Shown here piece by piece: positions 1-12,339 of a stretch of 64,000 nucleotides of DNA (its first letter is position 1; every line of letters begins with the position of its first letter). Location: positions 104,265,488 to 104,329,487 of the forward strand of contig CM060984.1 in assembly GCA_030765065.1 (NCBI GenBank). Reading direction: 5' to 3'. The DNA is from Deroplatys truncata. Its lineage: Eukaryota > Arthropoda > Insecta > Mantodea > Mantidae. Below the pieces are notes generated by a model. That model saw nothing but the letters and a program-made list of their open reading frames with translations. It had not been told where the DNA came from and did no database searches. The position numbers and the translations under genes are program-made.

Positions 1-439
1 TGGTATCGAGTACAAATGAAATAAGGAAAAGCTATAAGCTGGTTGATCATCGTTACATATTCTTAGTTGAGGATATAAGTATGAAATTGCAATTAAAACA
101 TCACTTTGCACAGGTATGAGAAGAATGAATATTAAATCACTCTATCTTGAACACATCACTTTAAAATAATATGTTTTAAGTATTTCTAATTCTAAAGATA
201 ACAGGCCCGGTTATGGAAGTATATAGATTGCAACAGATATTAAAATTATATATTCCCTCTGGAACGATGTTTTTTTATCCACATATTTTTGTTTACGTAT
301 ACTAGCTCAAATCTATATTTTCTAAATTTATTTAAACCACGAAGTGAACAATTCGATTTCACTGTTAAATGGCTTTAAAGGCAATGAAAGGCAATTCACA
401 GTAAATAGACGCTTTAGATCAATCATGAAATATTATGAC
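1..439. other. AT-rich DNA without recognised feature
   Basis: I see no gene, RNA or repeat that I can name here. Base composition is like the AT-rich background of the window. Confidence 0.5.
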
Positions 440-850
440 ACGGTGTCATTCTCCTCCTTTCTCCCTCAATTCAGTGTAATCGGGTTGGTCAGACTTGATG
501 GCGACACAGTGCTAATGGAATAGAAACTCCTTGGATGATAGGCTAACTGAAGAACAAAACTGGGGGATGGTTAAACCTGTGTTCTCTGCAGTGCCAACCC
601 AAATTTAGCTGGATATAAGTGGTTTACCACATGGAAGAGGTACAAATATCATGCACTCAGTGACTAAGTAATGCAATAGTACCGCTTTATATTCTGAACG
701 CTTATTTCAGAATTTTAGAGGCATCAAAATCCAGAAACTCTGCGGAGGGTAGAGAATAATTCTAATTAAAGAAACATTTTCCGGCCCCAGCCGGGAATCG
801 AAGCTGAGGACTTTGCTTCGAAAGGCAAAAACACTGATCAATTGATTACA
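440..850 (-). mobile_element. tRNA-derived SINE (family G), degenerate
   Basis: Read on the minus strand, a B-box-like element (GCTTCGATTCCCG) lies at about 800-815, which suggests a tRNA-related pol III head at the right end. The left part (about 440-610, containing CTCCTCCTTTCTCCCTC and GGCGACACAGTGCT) is repeated at 6786-6975, so this is an interspersed repeat and not unique DNA. The A box is not recognisable. Joining the two parts as one SINE is inference; they could be separate neighbouring insertions. Confidence 0.45.
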
Positions 851-1165
851 TAACATATTCTATTATCTTTCCTTTCTTGGTTAAGAACCTCACTTATTCA
901 TAATTTGTTATTTCTGTTTTGTACAAATTAAAATTTACCCAAAGTCAAGATATTGCCAGGATAAGCTGCGGAGTTGATCTCACATAGGAGAGATTTAGGT
1001 ATGGGGCAATGAACAGCGTTATCAAAAAATGAGGAATCTTTTTATTTTCCTTAAGTAAAATTATTATTTAAATGGAATTATTCATATTGTTCTCACTTAA
1101 TTACAATACAAATAGCCGAAATTTCTTTATGTCATCTGATATTTAAAAATTACAGTAATACTTTT

Positions 1166-1760
1166 TTACTTTCTGTACCACGTACATATTAAGCACAGAA
1201 GGTATTACATTCCACTCAAAAATGGATACCGAGATTTAACCGGAAATACATGTTTTGAGGCCCCATGAATTACAAAAAAACATTTTTAGAAACAAAAATT
1301 CACGTGTGTGTGTTTACGAACAGCATAGCTCAAAAACCAAATGTGGGATAAATACCAAATTTGGTATTTAAGTTTAATAACATCCACAAATACGACATAT
1401 AGGGTAGTGTGTATCCCCTAACTCAAACTACCGTTTACATGGAACATTATTATAAAGATTTAGTTTTCTCAGAAATGGCTATAACGATTTTGATTAAAAT
1501 GCGATATGTTTTCATGGCAAAGGAAATGCATATCTTGAATTTTCTGGGAAAAACCCCAAAGTCCTCTTCATTCTGAATAAGTTTTGTATAACTCGTAAAC
1601 CGTAAGAGATAAACAAAATTTTATTACACAAAAATTGTAGATCTCGTTAAAACACACAATTAGTCATATACTGTTTTGTCTAGTGAACCATTTCCGAAAT
1701 ATTCTTTGTTATTTGTTTGAATTTTCCAAAATTCTCAAACGGAAAATAATCCACTAAAGC
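1166..1760 (+). mobile_element. HLN repeat copy 1 (DINE-1/helentron-like), older, 3' truncated
   Basis: It starts with a diverged left end (TTACTTTCTGTACCACGTA), followed by the block typical of this family (ATTCCACTCAAAAAT, GGATACCGAGATTT, ACATGTTTTGAGG). A much shortened GTGTGTGT microsatellite at 1304-1311 and the second block follow. Similarity fades after about 1760, so the right end with the hairpin is missing. See the copy at 8366-9151 for the full layout. Confidence 0.7.
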
Positions 1761-1799
1761 ATGCATGGCTTGGTTCATAACACCGGAATACGTTCTACT

Positions 1800-2330
1800 A
1801 TGGACCAGCTATGACCTCATCCTCAATCACTATGTATTTGTATCACTCAACCGCAAGGGAAAGCGTAACAGCCAAACACTTCCATTTTCCATTTTTTTAT
1901 AATTCCAACGAAAATATATTAAAATCCATAAAAAAAAATGCTGGTGAGTTTGTTGTACGCACCCATTTCTAGTTTAAAGCATGACATTTGGAATTACAAT
2001 GCGAAATCCATAACGATTTATCCATGGCCGTTCGCCTCTTCACAAGAGCGGTTTCTACCTCCTCACTAGGTGAGGGCACTCCAACGCGATTCTCAAACTC
2101 TCTCGTGTTATTTCGGTTTTACAGATTTTTATATCCACTATCCTATATAATGAGTTGTACCAACAATACTTCATTCCACCTCCTCTCTTTCCAATATTCA
2201 CGTTTCAAGCGACTTCAATCTTTGTGGGAATAACACAGGTCTAGGAAAAACTACTCCCAATAACGATAATAGAGTGGAGCACTTCATAGAGATTATTTCA
2301 TGAAGAAAGTAATGTTTCAGTAGTCATAAT
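1800..2330. other. Unassigned AT-rich stretch
   Basis: An 81-codon open frame lies on the plus strand at 1988-2233, but it has no recognisable motif and a composition expected by chance. No repeat match to the rest of the window was noticed. Confidence 0.4.
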
Positions 2331-2351
2331 TGAAGTAGGTTGTTGTATTGT

Positions 2352-3212
2352 ATTTCGACTGTTGGGGAGCCGAACTTGAAGTTGGTACTACCGCACGTAT
2401 GGTAAAAAGTTTCCGGTAGCCTTCGCCCCAAATTTAGGAATCAACGTTGTATTTTGAATGTTTCTTTAAATATTATATATTTATGTTTGCCTCGGCTGCG
2501 TCAGTATTAATTTGTAGAGACACGAATATCTTAACAAGGCGTGGTGCGGCTGAATAATGTAGGCTTACACAGATTATAATTTATACTTCATTCCATTTAT
2601 TAATCCTTGGCACGATTTAAACAACACTTCACTGATATAAAGAGAGCTGTGAAATTATTTATTAATTACTTACACTTTTTAACACGTAAACTATTTTTGT
2701 CTCACACTGAATGCGTATTAAACTTCTCGAGGACGCGTCTCGCATCCGGTTAAAAACGCTGTCTGCTAGCAACTGACTTCTGAATTTGTACAATTTGCCC
2801 CACTTCAATTTCTGATTGGCTAATCTACTCCAGTAGAATACTTTCATTTAACTTATGTTTTTTTCTGGTTGTTGATGGGCTATTTTATAAACTGTCTCAA
2901 AAATTACATTATTGTTTCCAAGAATTACCAGTAGCATTATTAAACTTTATAATTCATTATTGCCTCAAGATTACCCCATTGTTAGCAGCTTTTAACCTAT
3001 TATCCTCACAGCTCCTACATATTAAATTACGTAATACATTCACATAACATTATTGAACATGTATACAATAATATAAACATATACAATGACTGTAATATAC
3101 ATTTTTATATATTGTTACTTATACACATATTGCTTTAAGGCGGGATGTTATTATATTTTATATTATATAATTAGACTGAAATCATTTAATTGTTAGAAAT
3201 ACTGCCTCATAA
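2352..3212 (-). mobile_element. LTR of retrotransposon family LTR-A, with primer-binding region
   Basis: About 860 bp is repeated, diverged, at 46110-47065 in the same orientation. On the minus strand the LTR would begin near 3212 (TGAGGCAGTATTT follows the first bases). It would end just before 2380, where the plus strand reads CTGTTGGGGAGCC. That motif resembles the reverse complement of a tRNA-Lys primer-binding site (CGTTGGGCGCCA), which is why I read this as a minus-strand 5' LTR plus PBS. Landmarks shared with the other copy include CGGCTGCGTCAGT, AATGTAGGCTTACACA, CTGATTGGCTAAT and AAGGCGGG. No gag or pol coding was found beside it and no target duplication is evident, so it is probably an isolated, old LTR. 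The retroelement superfamily cannot be named. Confidence 0.6.
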
Positions 3213-6090
3213 TGAAGAATGTGTCTAACCAAACCTTTATGATCAGACAGGCATTCATAGATAAGTGAAAGTTGCTTAATAGCAATATTTTTATAGTTAC
3301 TCAAGAAGTCCAAAACCAATCAACACATGAGCAGGGCTAAAAATTTTGAACCAGACTGTCCAAAGACCGTGTCTCTATGGTGTTTGGTTCTTTAGTTATG
3401 CGTCAAAGCAGATATTAATGAGGGTTGCTGAAAGACCTTGACCATCGTACACCACCATCAGCAGTGTTGTGTTCACGCTCGGTCTATTTGCAAGAGCTTA
3501 GAGAAGTTGAGTTCTGAGATTAGCGAAGTGAAGTCGTGTTAACCTCAGTTCTTATTTTTTTGCTTGTAATTTACATTATGGACGGTGTATTTACACGCGA
3601 AGGTAATCTTTATACAAGCTTAAAGTTTCAAAGCTAGTGTTATAAGTGTGGTGATTTTAATTAATTATTTAACAATGATAAAACCATGCCCGCTGGACTC
3701 AGCACCAAGCGATCGGGGTGAATGTGTATGCTACAAAGGCCGCATCTTGCATTACACTGTGCGTCTCGTTTTTCTCTGTCACACTCACAAACCATCTGCC
3801 AACGCAGCGCTCCTGCTGGTGCTCCTTTGGCTTGCTTCAGGTTCCTTCTCGTTCCGTACGGATTATAGTTCAAAAGATTCGTATTCACTTGGATCAAGAG
3901 AACACCCAACGAGCTATCCACTGTTATGGATATTACAATGACCGGCTGCTACTTGGGTGACGTAACTTAGTAAAAGTGCACTCGCCTATGCTGTGTGCAG
4001 CTCTCGGAAAAGTCGGTGCGGTTAAGGAGGCAGTGGGAACTTCAGGTAACGTTCCCGCCAATGTATTAGGTTCTTTATTCTACATAAGGGCCTAAGGCCC
4101 AGCTTGTAAGTACCTCGGCTATTACAGTCCTTGGCTGTGAATTTGTTTCTTATTCACAAGCTATAAGTGACCACGAGTTGCGGGTGTCAGTTTAAATATC
4201 ATACGCTATGAGGCGTCAGCGTTCTGTTAATCCAGATTCATCACGTACTCTAAATTCAACCATTTCCTGAGTGTTGCATGGCTCCAATAGCTGGGGTTGT
4301 TGCCAGTCCTGGGGCGCTATTCCATTACCTGTGAGATCCAAGTGAATCTCATGGAATAAGTATTGTGGAGCACCTCATGCTCAAAGCATGTGGAATGTGA
4401 TAGGGTACAAGGGATTATTTTCTAGAAGAATGAACGGGTTTCTCTGAAAAAAATAGAACATCGTTTGTCATGTCCAGGAAGAGGTTAAGGGAGTTTCATG
4501 TTTCCGCTGTCCTTTCTTTGCATCCGTTTTGCCGAATACTTAGAATAGAGAGGAGTCGCCAATGCCTGTCATCATGCCACGCACAAAACAGTCCATTTTT
4601 AACAAAGAAATGCTTATCAAAATTTATCTAAAGTAATTTGAGTTACTTGACCGTATGTGAAAACTAGGATTAGCGATTCACTCTTCTCATTTTAATAAAT
4701 GGTTTTGTTTTTATCAAGTTTGTAATGAGACTATTTCCAGATGACAGATACGTAAGATGTAGTGTTATGAGGAATTCAGGTCTCGTGTTTTTATTTTAAT
4801 TGGATTAAATTTTAGATTGTTGCACACTATTCTTTGGACTAAGGTCTGTGAAGATCTTGAAGATTTCATGGAGTATAAAACTTATTTCCCAATCCCTTGT
4901 ATTTTACTACAGTATTGAGCGTGTTATACCTAAGATTCTAAAGTAGCTCACTTTCCGGAAAGGCCCTCCAGTATTCGATGGCTCTTTTCTCCACGCTCTG
5001 CGGGTTATGTATGTTGTGTGTGTTTTTGAAATAACATGATACAGTCAGATTCCACCCAAGGAATTAGGCGTTAAATCATAGTAGATTTTTCGTTCAACAT
5101 AAGCAGTTTTGACCAATCCAATATAAGAACAACTTCAGTTTCAACTAATGTATGAATCTAATTTTATCAAAATAATAATTTTGAATTTTCATAGATAATA
5201 CGGGAAGAGATTTTGAGATTGTTAAATAAGACCGCGAAAACACAGTAGTAGAGAACTTAAACAGATGGATAAAGATCAACTTTTTAGTAGCATTTGTCAT
5301 GAGCATTACACGAATTATTATTATAAAATTTGCAAAACAAAAGTCATTCCCACTTAGGTTCAGTTTTAAAACAAATTATCACGTCACCGCGTGTTGTATC
5401 ACTAGCATTAACTGCTGAGATATAAATCAATATCTACCGCAGATCTGATCTCAAAAGCAAACGAAAAATGAAATAAAAATTCAAAATCTCTGGAGAGCAA
5501 CATTTAGTTTTAAAACAAACTAATGAATGCCTGACACTTGGCCAAGTCTTAAAGCTGCCTTTTGTTTTGAGTCTCTCGCAATCGGAAACCAATGACGGAG
5601 GATGCATAATTATCGGATGTCGATTATCACTTTCTCTGAATCATTAACCTGTAATCGAGCCGCGATTGGTTGATATTCATGGTGTTATTAAACGTTATTC
5701 GTCGATATTGTGCTTATGTCATATGAGTGGATTAGTTTATACAAGTATCGCATTTGCCCTGCAACTAAAAAAGAAAATTTAGAAAGAAAACTGTTCTCAG
5801 ATACAAAATTATAAGAGATATACAATCGCATTAAATTAAATCGTATTCATGGAATACTATCCACGCGGTCAATTTCCTTTTGTAGTTTCATTTCTTTAAT
5901 CATTTTACCAGGACAAGCGTTCCAGAAACTGTCTGCAAGATTAGTCACTTGTGGTGTTGCTAAATATCTCCTTGAAGTACAAAACTTAGTTATTGAAGGC
6001 ACGAGTACATAAAGCTAAAACAAACTTCCGAATAAAGGCTATGTTACGAGTACCAACACAGATTTTACCACAAGAACGATCCATTATTTT
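3213..6090. other. Long stretch without recognised genes
   Basis: There is no convincing gene. The part at 3440-3960 is less AT-rich and has overlapping open frames of 80-97 codons on both strands (3648-3941 plus, 3718-3960 plus, 3661-3921 minus). None has a motif I know, and overlap on both strands argues for chance or an unrecognised repeat. A short ATG frame at 3578 runs into a possible splice donor (CGAAG/GTAATC at about 3600). It could be a first exon, but nothing supports it further. The rest is AT-rich background. Confidence 0.4.
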
Positions 6091-6099
6091 TTGACTAGA

Positions 6100-6362
6100 A
6101 CATTTTACCTCTCCTTCAGCTGTATGGAATCCCATTAATATTTCCAAGCATCCACAGCATCACTCAGCTTCCCTGATCTCATAAGTTCTTCCACTGCTTC
6201 CCTCTTTTGAGTTAGCACACACCTTGGATTCCACATTGACTTCACAACCAATAATTCTGGCCGTTCCTTGTGGATAATAAACTCTGTGAGATTCTATAAC
6301 ATCGATGCCTTCTTCGGGTTTTATTGGTGCTTGCAGTCTTGCTGAAGGATTCAAAGCCATTT
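6100..6362 (-). pseudogene. Protein-like fragment, unrecognised; possible exon or decayed gene
   Basis: On the minus strand a frame starts at ATG 6360 and runs 66 codons to 6160. It begins MALNPSARLQAPIKPEEG and has a balanced, protein-like composition rich in E, K, P and G, unlike the chance frames elsewhere. From about 6215 leftward a different frame also reads well (REAVEELMRSGKLSDAVDAW, then a stop near 6150), predicting an amphipathic helix. The two would join if about 19 bp (GTGTGTGCTAAC...AAAAG) were removed. That could be a frameshift scar or, less likely, a very short intron. A T-run followed by AAG stands just upstream of the ATG and could be a splice acceptor. I do not recognise the family. 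It may be an exon, a processed pseudogene or a transposon fragment. Confidence 0.3.
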
Positions 6363-6785
6363 CTTAAAAAACACCGTGACTTTAGGTTAGAATTTTACCG
6401 GGTATAAAGTGTTTAAAAGACGCTCAAAAATTTATATAACGCTCAGCAACTAAAACCGCTTATTTTCACTTTTAGTATAAATCGAGCATTAAAAGAATTT
6501 TTCCTGTTGAATTTAAGCTAACCACTGCAAATATCTGTATAGAACATCCAACGATTCGGGCTTTAGGCCGTGGTCTAATACATGAAAACATATCTAACGT
6601 TTTGCCCATTACACTACTGAGTATCTTCAGAGATGCGCTGACAATTTAAATAAATTTTCAAGTACCCAATAAGGGAACACCACAGAAAAATTGTCTTGTG
6701 TGAGGAAGCTGAAACAACATTAAACTATTAAAATCGTTCGCAAAGAGCGTACAGAAAACAGGAACATACATTAAAGCAGTCATTT

Positions 6786-6975
6786 CATTTTGTGGCACTG
6801 GGTTTCATTCTCCTCCTTTCTCCCTCCAACGTCTTGTATTGGGAGTGATCGGGCTTTACGGCGACACAGTGCTGCTAGAATGGAGCCTGTTGGACGCTAG
6901 GCAAACCGAAGAACAAACGGGAGGATAGGTAAAATCTCGTGTCCCCTCAAGTGGTAACCCTGCATTAAAGCTCTG
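6786..6975 (-). mobile_element. SINE family G fragment
   Basis: About 190 bp matches 440-615 with moderate divergence (shared TTCATTCTCCTCCTTTCTCC, GCGACACAGTGCT, CTAGGC/CTAACTGAAGAACAAA, GGTAACCCT). The tRNA-like head seen near 800-815 in the other copy is missing, so this is a truncated copy. Confidence 0.5.
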
Positions 6976-7197
6976 AATACAGTGGGCTTAAAAGGGTTAA
7001 AATGTAAATGCACGATAGAAGACAACTTTTCTGTACTAAACTTTCGTCTAACACTTATGGTCTTTTTGATTTATACAAAAAATAAAATCAACGGAACATA
7101 CAAAATTTACCTTATTATTCTATTAAGGACAAATATAATACATATAAAATAGTGGATCAATTTTAAAATATATAAATATAAATTATAAAAAAGCATA

Positions 7198-7505
7198 AAT
7201 CAGCCTTGCGCCGTAGCGTAGTGGGTTGTAGCGTGGCGCTCCCGTTCCCAGTTCTGGAACGCGCGTGGGTTCTCGCCCACTATGTGGGTACGGATTTTTC
7301 GGCCAATGTATAGGATCTGTGCCTACTCATTATGTTGCATTTGAGGAGCTAGGATCGATAATGGTCTGTAGGTCACGAGAGCCAACGTCCCGGCTGGGGG
7401 AAGCATAGTACTCACCAAATCATCTCGCTGTATGACTGGGTGATCATCCACCTATGCCTTACATACATATGTGTGCGTGAGGCCGGCAGCTGTTGGTAAG
7501 TCAAA
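7198..7505 (+). mobile_element. tRNA-derived SINE (family A)
   Basis: The head carries an A-box-like TAGCGTAGTGGG and a degenerate B box within GTGGGTTCTCGCCC, in the order and spacing of a tRNA. A unique body follows (GGATCTGTGCCTACTCA, GGAGCTAGGATCGATAATG, GATGATCATCC, GAGGCCGGCAG). The body is found again at 14800-15020. A SINE lacks coding capacity and would be moved by a LINE. Ends and target duplication are not clear. Confidence 0.65.
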
Positions 7506-8365
7506 ATCCACTAGGCTTTAACTTTTTTAACTGTATAAATCCAGAATCCAGTGGATAACGAAAGTTCTCAGCACATGCTAAATCTCTCAAAAATCTCTCT
7601 TGATCAAAATTGAGGCAAGTTATGCGCAAAATAAAATAAGGATGGTTTTCCATTCAAAACGTTGTATGGTATGAGAGGTATTCAACAAAAATATTTGCCT
7701 TGCAATCCCGAAGGATGACATATCTAAACGCGTAATTTGATACTCCTCGTTATTTCGATAATGTCGGCTTCTTTCTTTCTCTCTCGCTTTCAAAAGCATT
7801 TTCTTCTCTTTATTCTCCTCCTCCTCCTCCTGCTGCATTCCATGGAATACGTTTACTTTCCCGTTCCGGCTCACAGATTCTTCCAGCGTTTCCGGCATCG
7901 CTCCCTTTCTTTTATTCCTCCCGGTATGTAGTTAAAGGCTGCTTTGGAAAGCGTATTTTCTTGCATTATTTGAAATAGTCAGTTTAGTTCTGTATTTTAA
8001 TATTTATTTTATTGTTCAGTGATTCTTCTTTAAGCTTCTCTTATTGCATCATCGTTTCTTACTCGTGCTAATCTGATGCAGCCTTTAGTCCATCTCAGGG
8101 AGTTCAGTTCCACGGACGTATTAGATTAAATTGCTTTTAATAATTAGGTCTCATTCCCAATCAACAAAGTAATCTTTGTAATTACTTGGCATGATTTGCT
8201 TTTTTCTTGTTTTAGTTTTAGCATTCTTTATGTGGTGGCACTAATTCCTTGACTTCGGTTTAATTTAACTTCAATTTAATTATTTTTAAAATATTTTACA
8301 CAGCTATACGCTTAAACTTCGTTGAACTGTATTTTCTGCTGTAACATTTTTGCTTTATAGCCTTT
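7506..8365. other. AT-rich stretch with short (CTC)n run
   Basis: Contains a CTCCTCCTC run at 7814-7833 and pyrimidine-rich DNA around it. The overlapping frames on both strands (7737-7931 plus, 7620-7898 minus) reflect that low complexity. No gene was recognised. Confidence 0.5.
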
Positions 8366-9151
8366 TTACTTTCTCTACTACGTACAGTAAGTAGGGGAAG
8401 TATTGTAATCCACCCAAAAATTCGATACCGAGATTTCACCGGAAATATGTTTTGAGACCCCCTGAATCCAAAAAAAGCATTTTTGGAAACATATCCCTGT
8501 GTGTGTGTGTCTGAACAGCACAACTCAGAAACGAAGTCGGATAAACACCCAACTTGGTATCTTCCAGAGATGCGACACGAAGGTTTTCAAGAAAATCCTC
8601 CCACCCCAGATTACCCTTTACCTGGAACATTTTTCGAAAATTTTAATTTTCTCAAAAATTACTATTTTGATTAAAATGTCATATGGTTAAGATATTTTCA
8701 TGACAAATGAAATGTATATCTCGAATTTTGTGGGAATGTCTACAAAAGTATTCTTCATTGTGAACGACTTTTGCATAACTGGTAAACCATAAGAAATGGA
8801 CAAAATTTTACTACACAAAAAATGTAGATCACGTTAAAATACACAATTTATGTCATTTACGTTTTTTTTGTTGAGCGAACCATTTTCGAGATATTGCTTG
8901 TTATTCCCTTAAATTTTCCAATACTTTTTTTTCAACTGGAAATTCGTTAATTTTTTTTGTCCTGGTAATGCAAAGAGAATGGAATACTCCACATAGCAAC
9001 CAGCTCTTAAAATATTTGACTATCGCTTAAAGCCTAGCAATTCCCCTTGCATCTACAAGAAATTAGCAATAAGATTAACATCTCGATATCTCGATTGTAA
9101 AAATAGTTTGTACAAGAGTAGAGAAAGTCATGTGAGTGTAACACATCAGAT
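8366..9151 (+). mobile_element. HLN repeat copy 2, full length (type copy for this family)
   Basis: This is a near-complete young copy that shows the family layout. The left end TTACTTTCTCTACTACGTA contains the 11-bp sub-terminal repeat ACTTTCTCTAC and a small palindrome (TACTACGTA...TAGTAAGTAG). The first conserved block carries ATTCGATACCGAGATTTCACCGG and TTTTGAGACCCCCTGAA. A (GT)n microsatellite lies at 8500-8510. The long second block includes GATAGACAAAATTTTACTACAC-like and CACATAGCAACCAGCTC-like pieces. The right end has GTAGAGAAAGT, the inverse of the left repeat, followed by a hairpin ATGTG-AGTGTAA-CACAT and CAGATTTT. Block, microsatellite, block, sub-terminal repeats and a 3' hairpin are the hallmarks of DINE-1/HINE elements mobilised by helentrons. 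Orientation is assigned by that analogy. No coding sequence is present. Confidence 0.8.
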
Positions 9152-9219
9152 TTTTATTAAATAGTTTTATGTTTCCGAACTGCACATTCCCTAAGCCGAG
9201 TTTATTATTTTAAAAACCT

Positions 9220-9974
9220 CTTATGTGTTACATTCACATGACTTTCTTTAGCCACTATCGTTTATTTGTATATAACTTCTACACACAATTTTTACGAAAG
9301 ATTATTTTATATCCATGTTAATAGATATAAAGCTTTGCTGGAATAGTTACATTGCACATTTTGTTGAAGGTAAAATAGGGATAGAAGAAACCGAATCGAT
9401 AATCAGAATTTAAAAGTGGCATTAAAATTCTATACCTTTTCCATGAAATTGCGGGCAATAACTGAAAAACGACAAGACAAAAGATCATGAAAATGATTAA
9501 AAATTTAAAGTAAAAATAATTGATATCTCGGAGATGGCTGATGTCACAATAAACGTTATTTGAAAGAAATTGTATGTTTTAAACAGTTTAGCATTCTTAT
9601 GCAATACGCAGGACTTTGCTGAATATTTCCATACATTTCGTCACGTAAATGCCTTAAAGCGATAGTACTTTAATCAAAATTAGTAAGAGCCATTAAGAGC
9701 CGTAGCCATTTTTAGAAAATAAAAAATTTCGAAAAGTATTCCATGTAAAGGGCACTTTGTTCAAAATCTTCGTGTCGCAACTTTTGAAGTTTCCGAACTT
9801 AAAACCATGAAATTTGGTATTTTTCAGGTTTTTCGTTTTGTAGTTATGCAGCTCACTAACAAACATATACATATATTTTTCTGAGAAGCTTTATTTTTAT
9901 TCAATGGTCTTCATAACGGTATTTCCGTGAAATCTCGATATCGAATTTTTGGGTTGCGCGTGGTAGAAAAAGTA
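9220..9974 (-). mobile_element. HLN repeat copy 3, older
   Basis: It lies immediately beyond copy 2, in the opposite orientation. The 3' hairpin end is at the left (TATGTGTTACATTCACATGACTTTCTTTAG) and the 5' end at the right (CGATATCGAATTTTTGGGT, GTAGAAAAAGTAA). Its divergence and the loss of the microsatellite mark it as an old copy. Confidence 0.7.
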
Positions 9975-11292
9975 AAAGGTTAACTTGTCTTTCGGGCTGA
10001 TCCAAAAATCTTATCAGTGGTTGAGCTTCATCTGAGTTGAATATGATGTTGAAATCACTACTCACAATCATTGACATTTTGTCCCGTTCTTTTTCCAACA
10101 ATTCTGCACCATTAATAGCGTAGGCCAATAAAACTATATGAATGAGTTCAATGATGTCATTAACTCTTGCATTTTTTTATATGTACATGACCACCATCAT
10201 AAACATCTGATCATTTTCTATTTGATATTTGGATGTAAAAATGTCACCAATTCCCATACTCAGCAAGCTCAGTGCATCGGCTACATGTACATTTATATCT
10301 ACATTAGGCCTCACGATATTCTTCCTATCATTGGCGTTTCTAACTGTGGAAGGATGATTATACGGGGCGGAATAATAGTCTACATGATCAGTTTGAAACC
10401 TTACATTATTTATAATAAGAAGCTCGCTAATACAATAATAATACTACGTGGTCAGCTAATGACAGTAGAACACACAAGCGTTTACTGCTCCCTATGCTAC
10501 GTCTATGCTACGTCCCTGTCTATGACGTATGCCTCGGAGAGAGTAGAAATGATTCTCCCTCTCTTTCTTTTCAACTGCCGCTTCAAGTCTCTCGATCAAG
10601 CCAACTCGTGCGTTTCGTCTGATCCAAGCCAATTTGCCCTACCGCACCTAAAGAAGTTTCACTTCAAAAATAATAGAAATAAATAGGTCAAAATCTGTTA
10701 ACACGTAGAACTGAGGGAACAGTTCAAGAATATATAAGTAAAACTTGATTGATAATTACAAACATGCTTTGTTCTATGAACCCTACACACTGAGATTATG
10801 ATTACTCCAAATTACTTGCAAAATAGGTGGAAGAAACCCGTTTAAATCGTCGTTAAGAAACACTAGAACTGTAAAGTATTCCATATTGTTTGCTATCCCC
10901 TGTATACGTTACGCGGCCAAAAGTAAAGACTGCTTGAGGCATGGGATATGCCCCCTAATGCATTTTTTGTTACCACCGAACAAACAAATGCAGATGCGAA
11001 TAATTAACATTCTCGTCAAGGACCAATTAGAAGTTCATCCCTCAGGCTAAATTCCGAAAGAAAGCAAATAACATTTTTTTAAAATATTTTCATTTTAACA
11101 TAATGCAAATAGAGAATAACAGCATTTATGCTAAATATGCAAATGGAACGAACGTAGATAATTATGAGTTGGTGCTTTATGAGAATATTAACTTGGCTGC
11201 TCTGAATCTGCATGCTTTAGAAATATGGCAGCAGCGTCAAATTTCTTCCATATTATGGTTTTATGGCAGCACTTCTACTTACTTTCATTTTA
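9975..11292. other. Stretch without recognised repeats; contains a 182-codon chance frame
   Basis: The longest open frame of the window (10138-10686, plus, 182 codons) is here. Its product is rich in I, Y, H and N with no domain, signal or repeat I recognise, so I treat it as chance. Inside it, CTATGCTACGT is directly repeated at about 10492-10514, with a third relative CTATGACGTATG just after. The rest is AT-rich and unassigned. Confidence 0.4.
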
Positions 11293-12152
11293 TTACTTTC
11301 TCTACTACTACTTATAGTAAGTAGAGGAAGTATTGTATTCCAGCAAAGAATTCAATGTCGAAATTTCACGGGAAGGACGTATTTTGATGCCCCCTGAACC
11401 AAAAGAAATTTTAAGTAAAGGTCCATGTATGTCAATGAACAGCATAACTCAGAAACGAAAAGTTCGATAAATACCAAACGTGGTATTAACTTCAGTATAT
11501 TCCATAGATGCGATACAAAGATTTGCAACAAAATAACCCTACCAAAAAATACCCTTTAAATGGATCACTTTTTAAAGAATTTGATTTCTTAAAACTAGGC
11601 TCTAAAGATTTTTATTAAAATACCATATGTTTAAGATATTTACATGAGAAATAAAATTTATGTCTTTAATTTTCTAGAAATATCCTGTAAAGTACACTTT
11701 ACTCGGAAGAAGTTTTGTATAATTTTGTACAACTAATAAGTTAAAAAATAAACAAATAGCACCAAACAAGAACCTAGACATTTTAAAAACACACAATTTA
11801 TTTCAAATAACTTTTTCGTGACATCAGCCATTTCCGAGATATCCATTATATTGCTTCAATTGTTCAGTACTTTGTAAAGCCCTATCGCTGTTCACATGTT
11901 TCTCGCGATGTTATGGGAAAGGTGTGGAATTTTAAAGCCACAGCGGGACCCTTTTAAACACCTGAATAATGATTCGGTTTCCTCAATCACACTTTACCTA
12001 CAAGAAAACGCAATGAAACTTCTGATTCTGCAAATGTTATCTCGATCAACATAAAGCAGATAGAAAAATAAGCTTTTGTAAGAATAGTTTGTAGCAGATA
12101 CATAAAAATAAGTGATAGCGGGTAAAGAAAGTCATGTGAATACAACACATAG
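11293..12152 (+). mobile_element. HLN repeat copy 4, older class
   Basis: The left end TTACTTTCTCTACTACTACTTATAGTAAGTAG and the right end GTAAAGAAAGTCATGTGAATACAACACAT are both present. The interior is of the older class (CGCGATGTTATGG, ACTTTACCTACAAG) and has no long microsatellite. Confidence 0.75.
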
Positions 12153-12339
12153 ATATGTTTTTAGATTTTTCTTAAATTTCTTTGCCTGTCCGTTACAGCG
12201 GATTAAGTATTGACCTGAATCAAATTTTTAATATCAAAATTTTACCACAAATAGAGAAAGATCAAGTATGCTTTGTCGCTTCACTTGAAAATTTTAGTCA
12301 GTAAGGAAAAAATTAAATTGAGTTTATTTATGGACGCTC

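Noticed and set aside
10138-10686. 182-codon open frame, longest in the window
   Set aside because: Composition is biased to I, Y, H and N as expected for AT-rich chance frames. There is no domain, signal peptide or homologous motif that I recognise, and nothing suggests splicing or a promoter.
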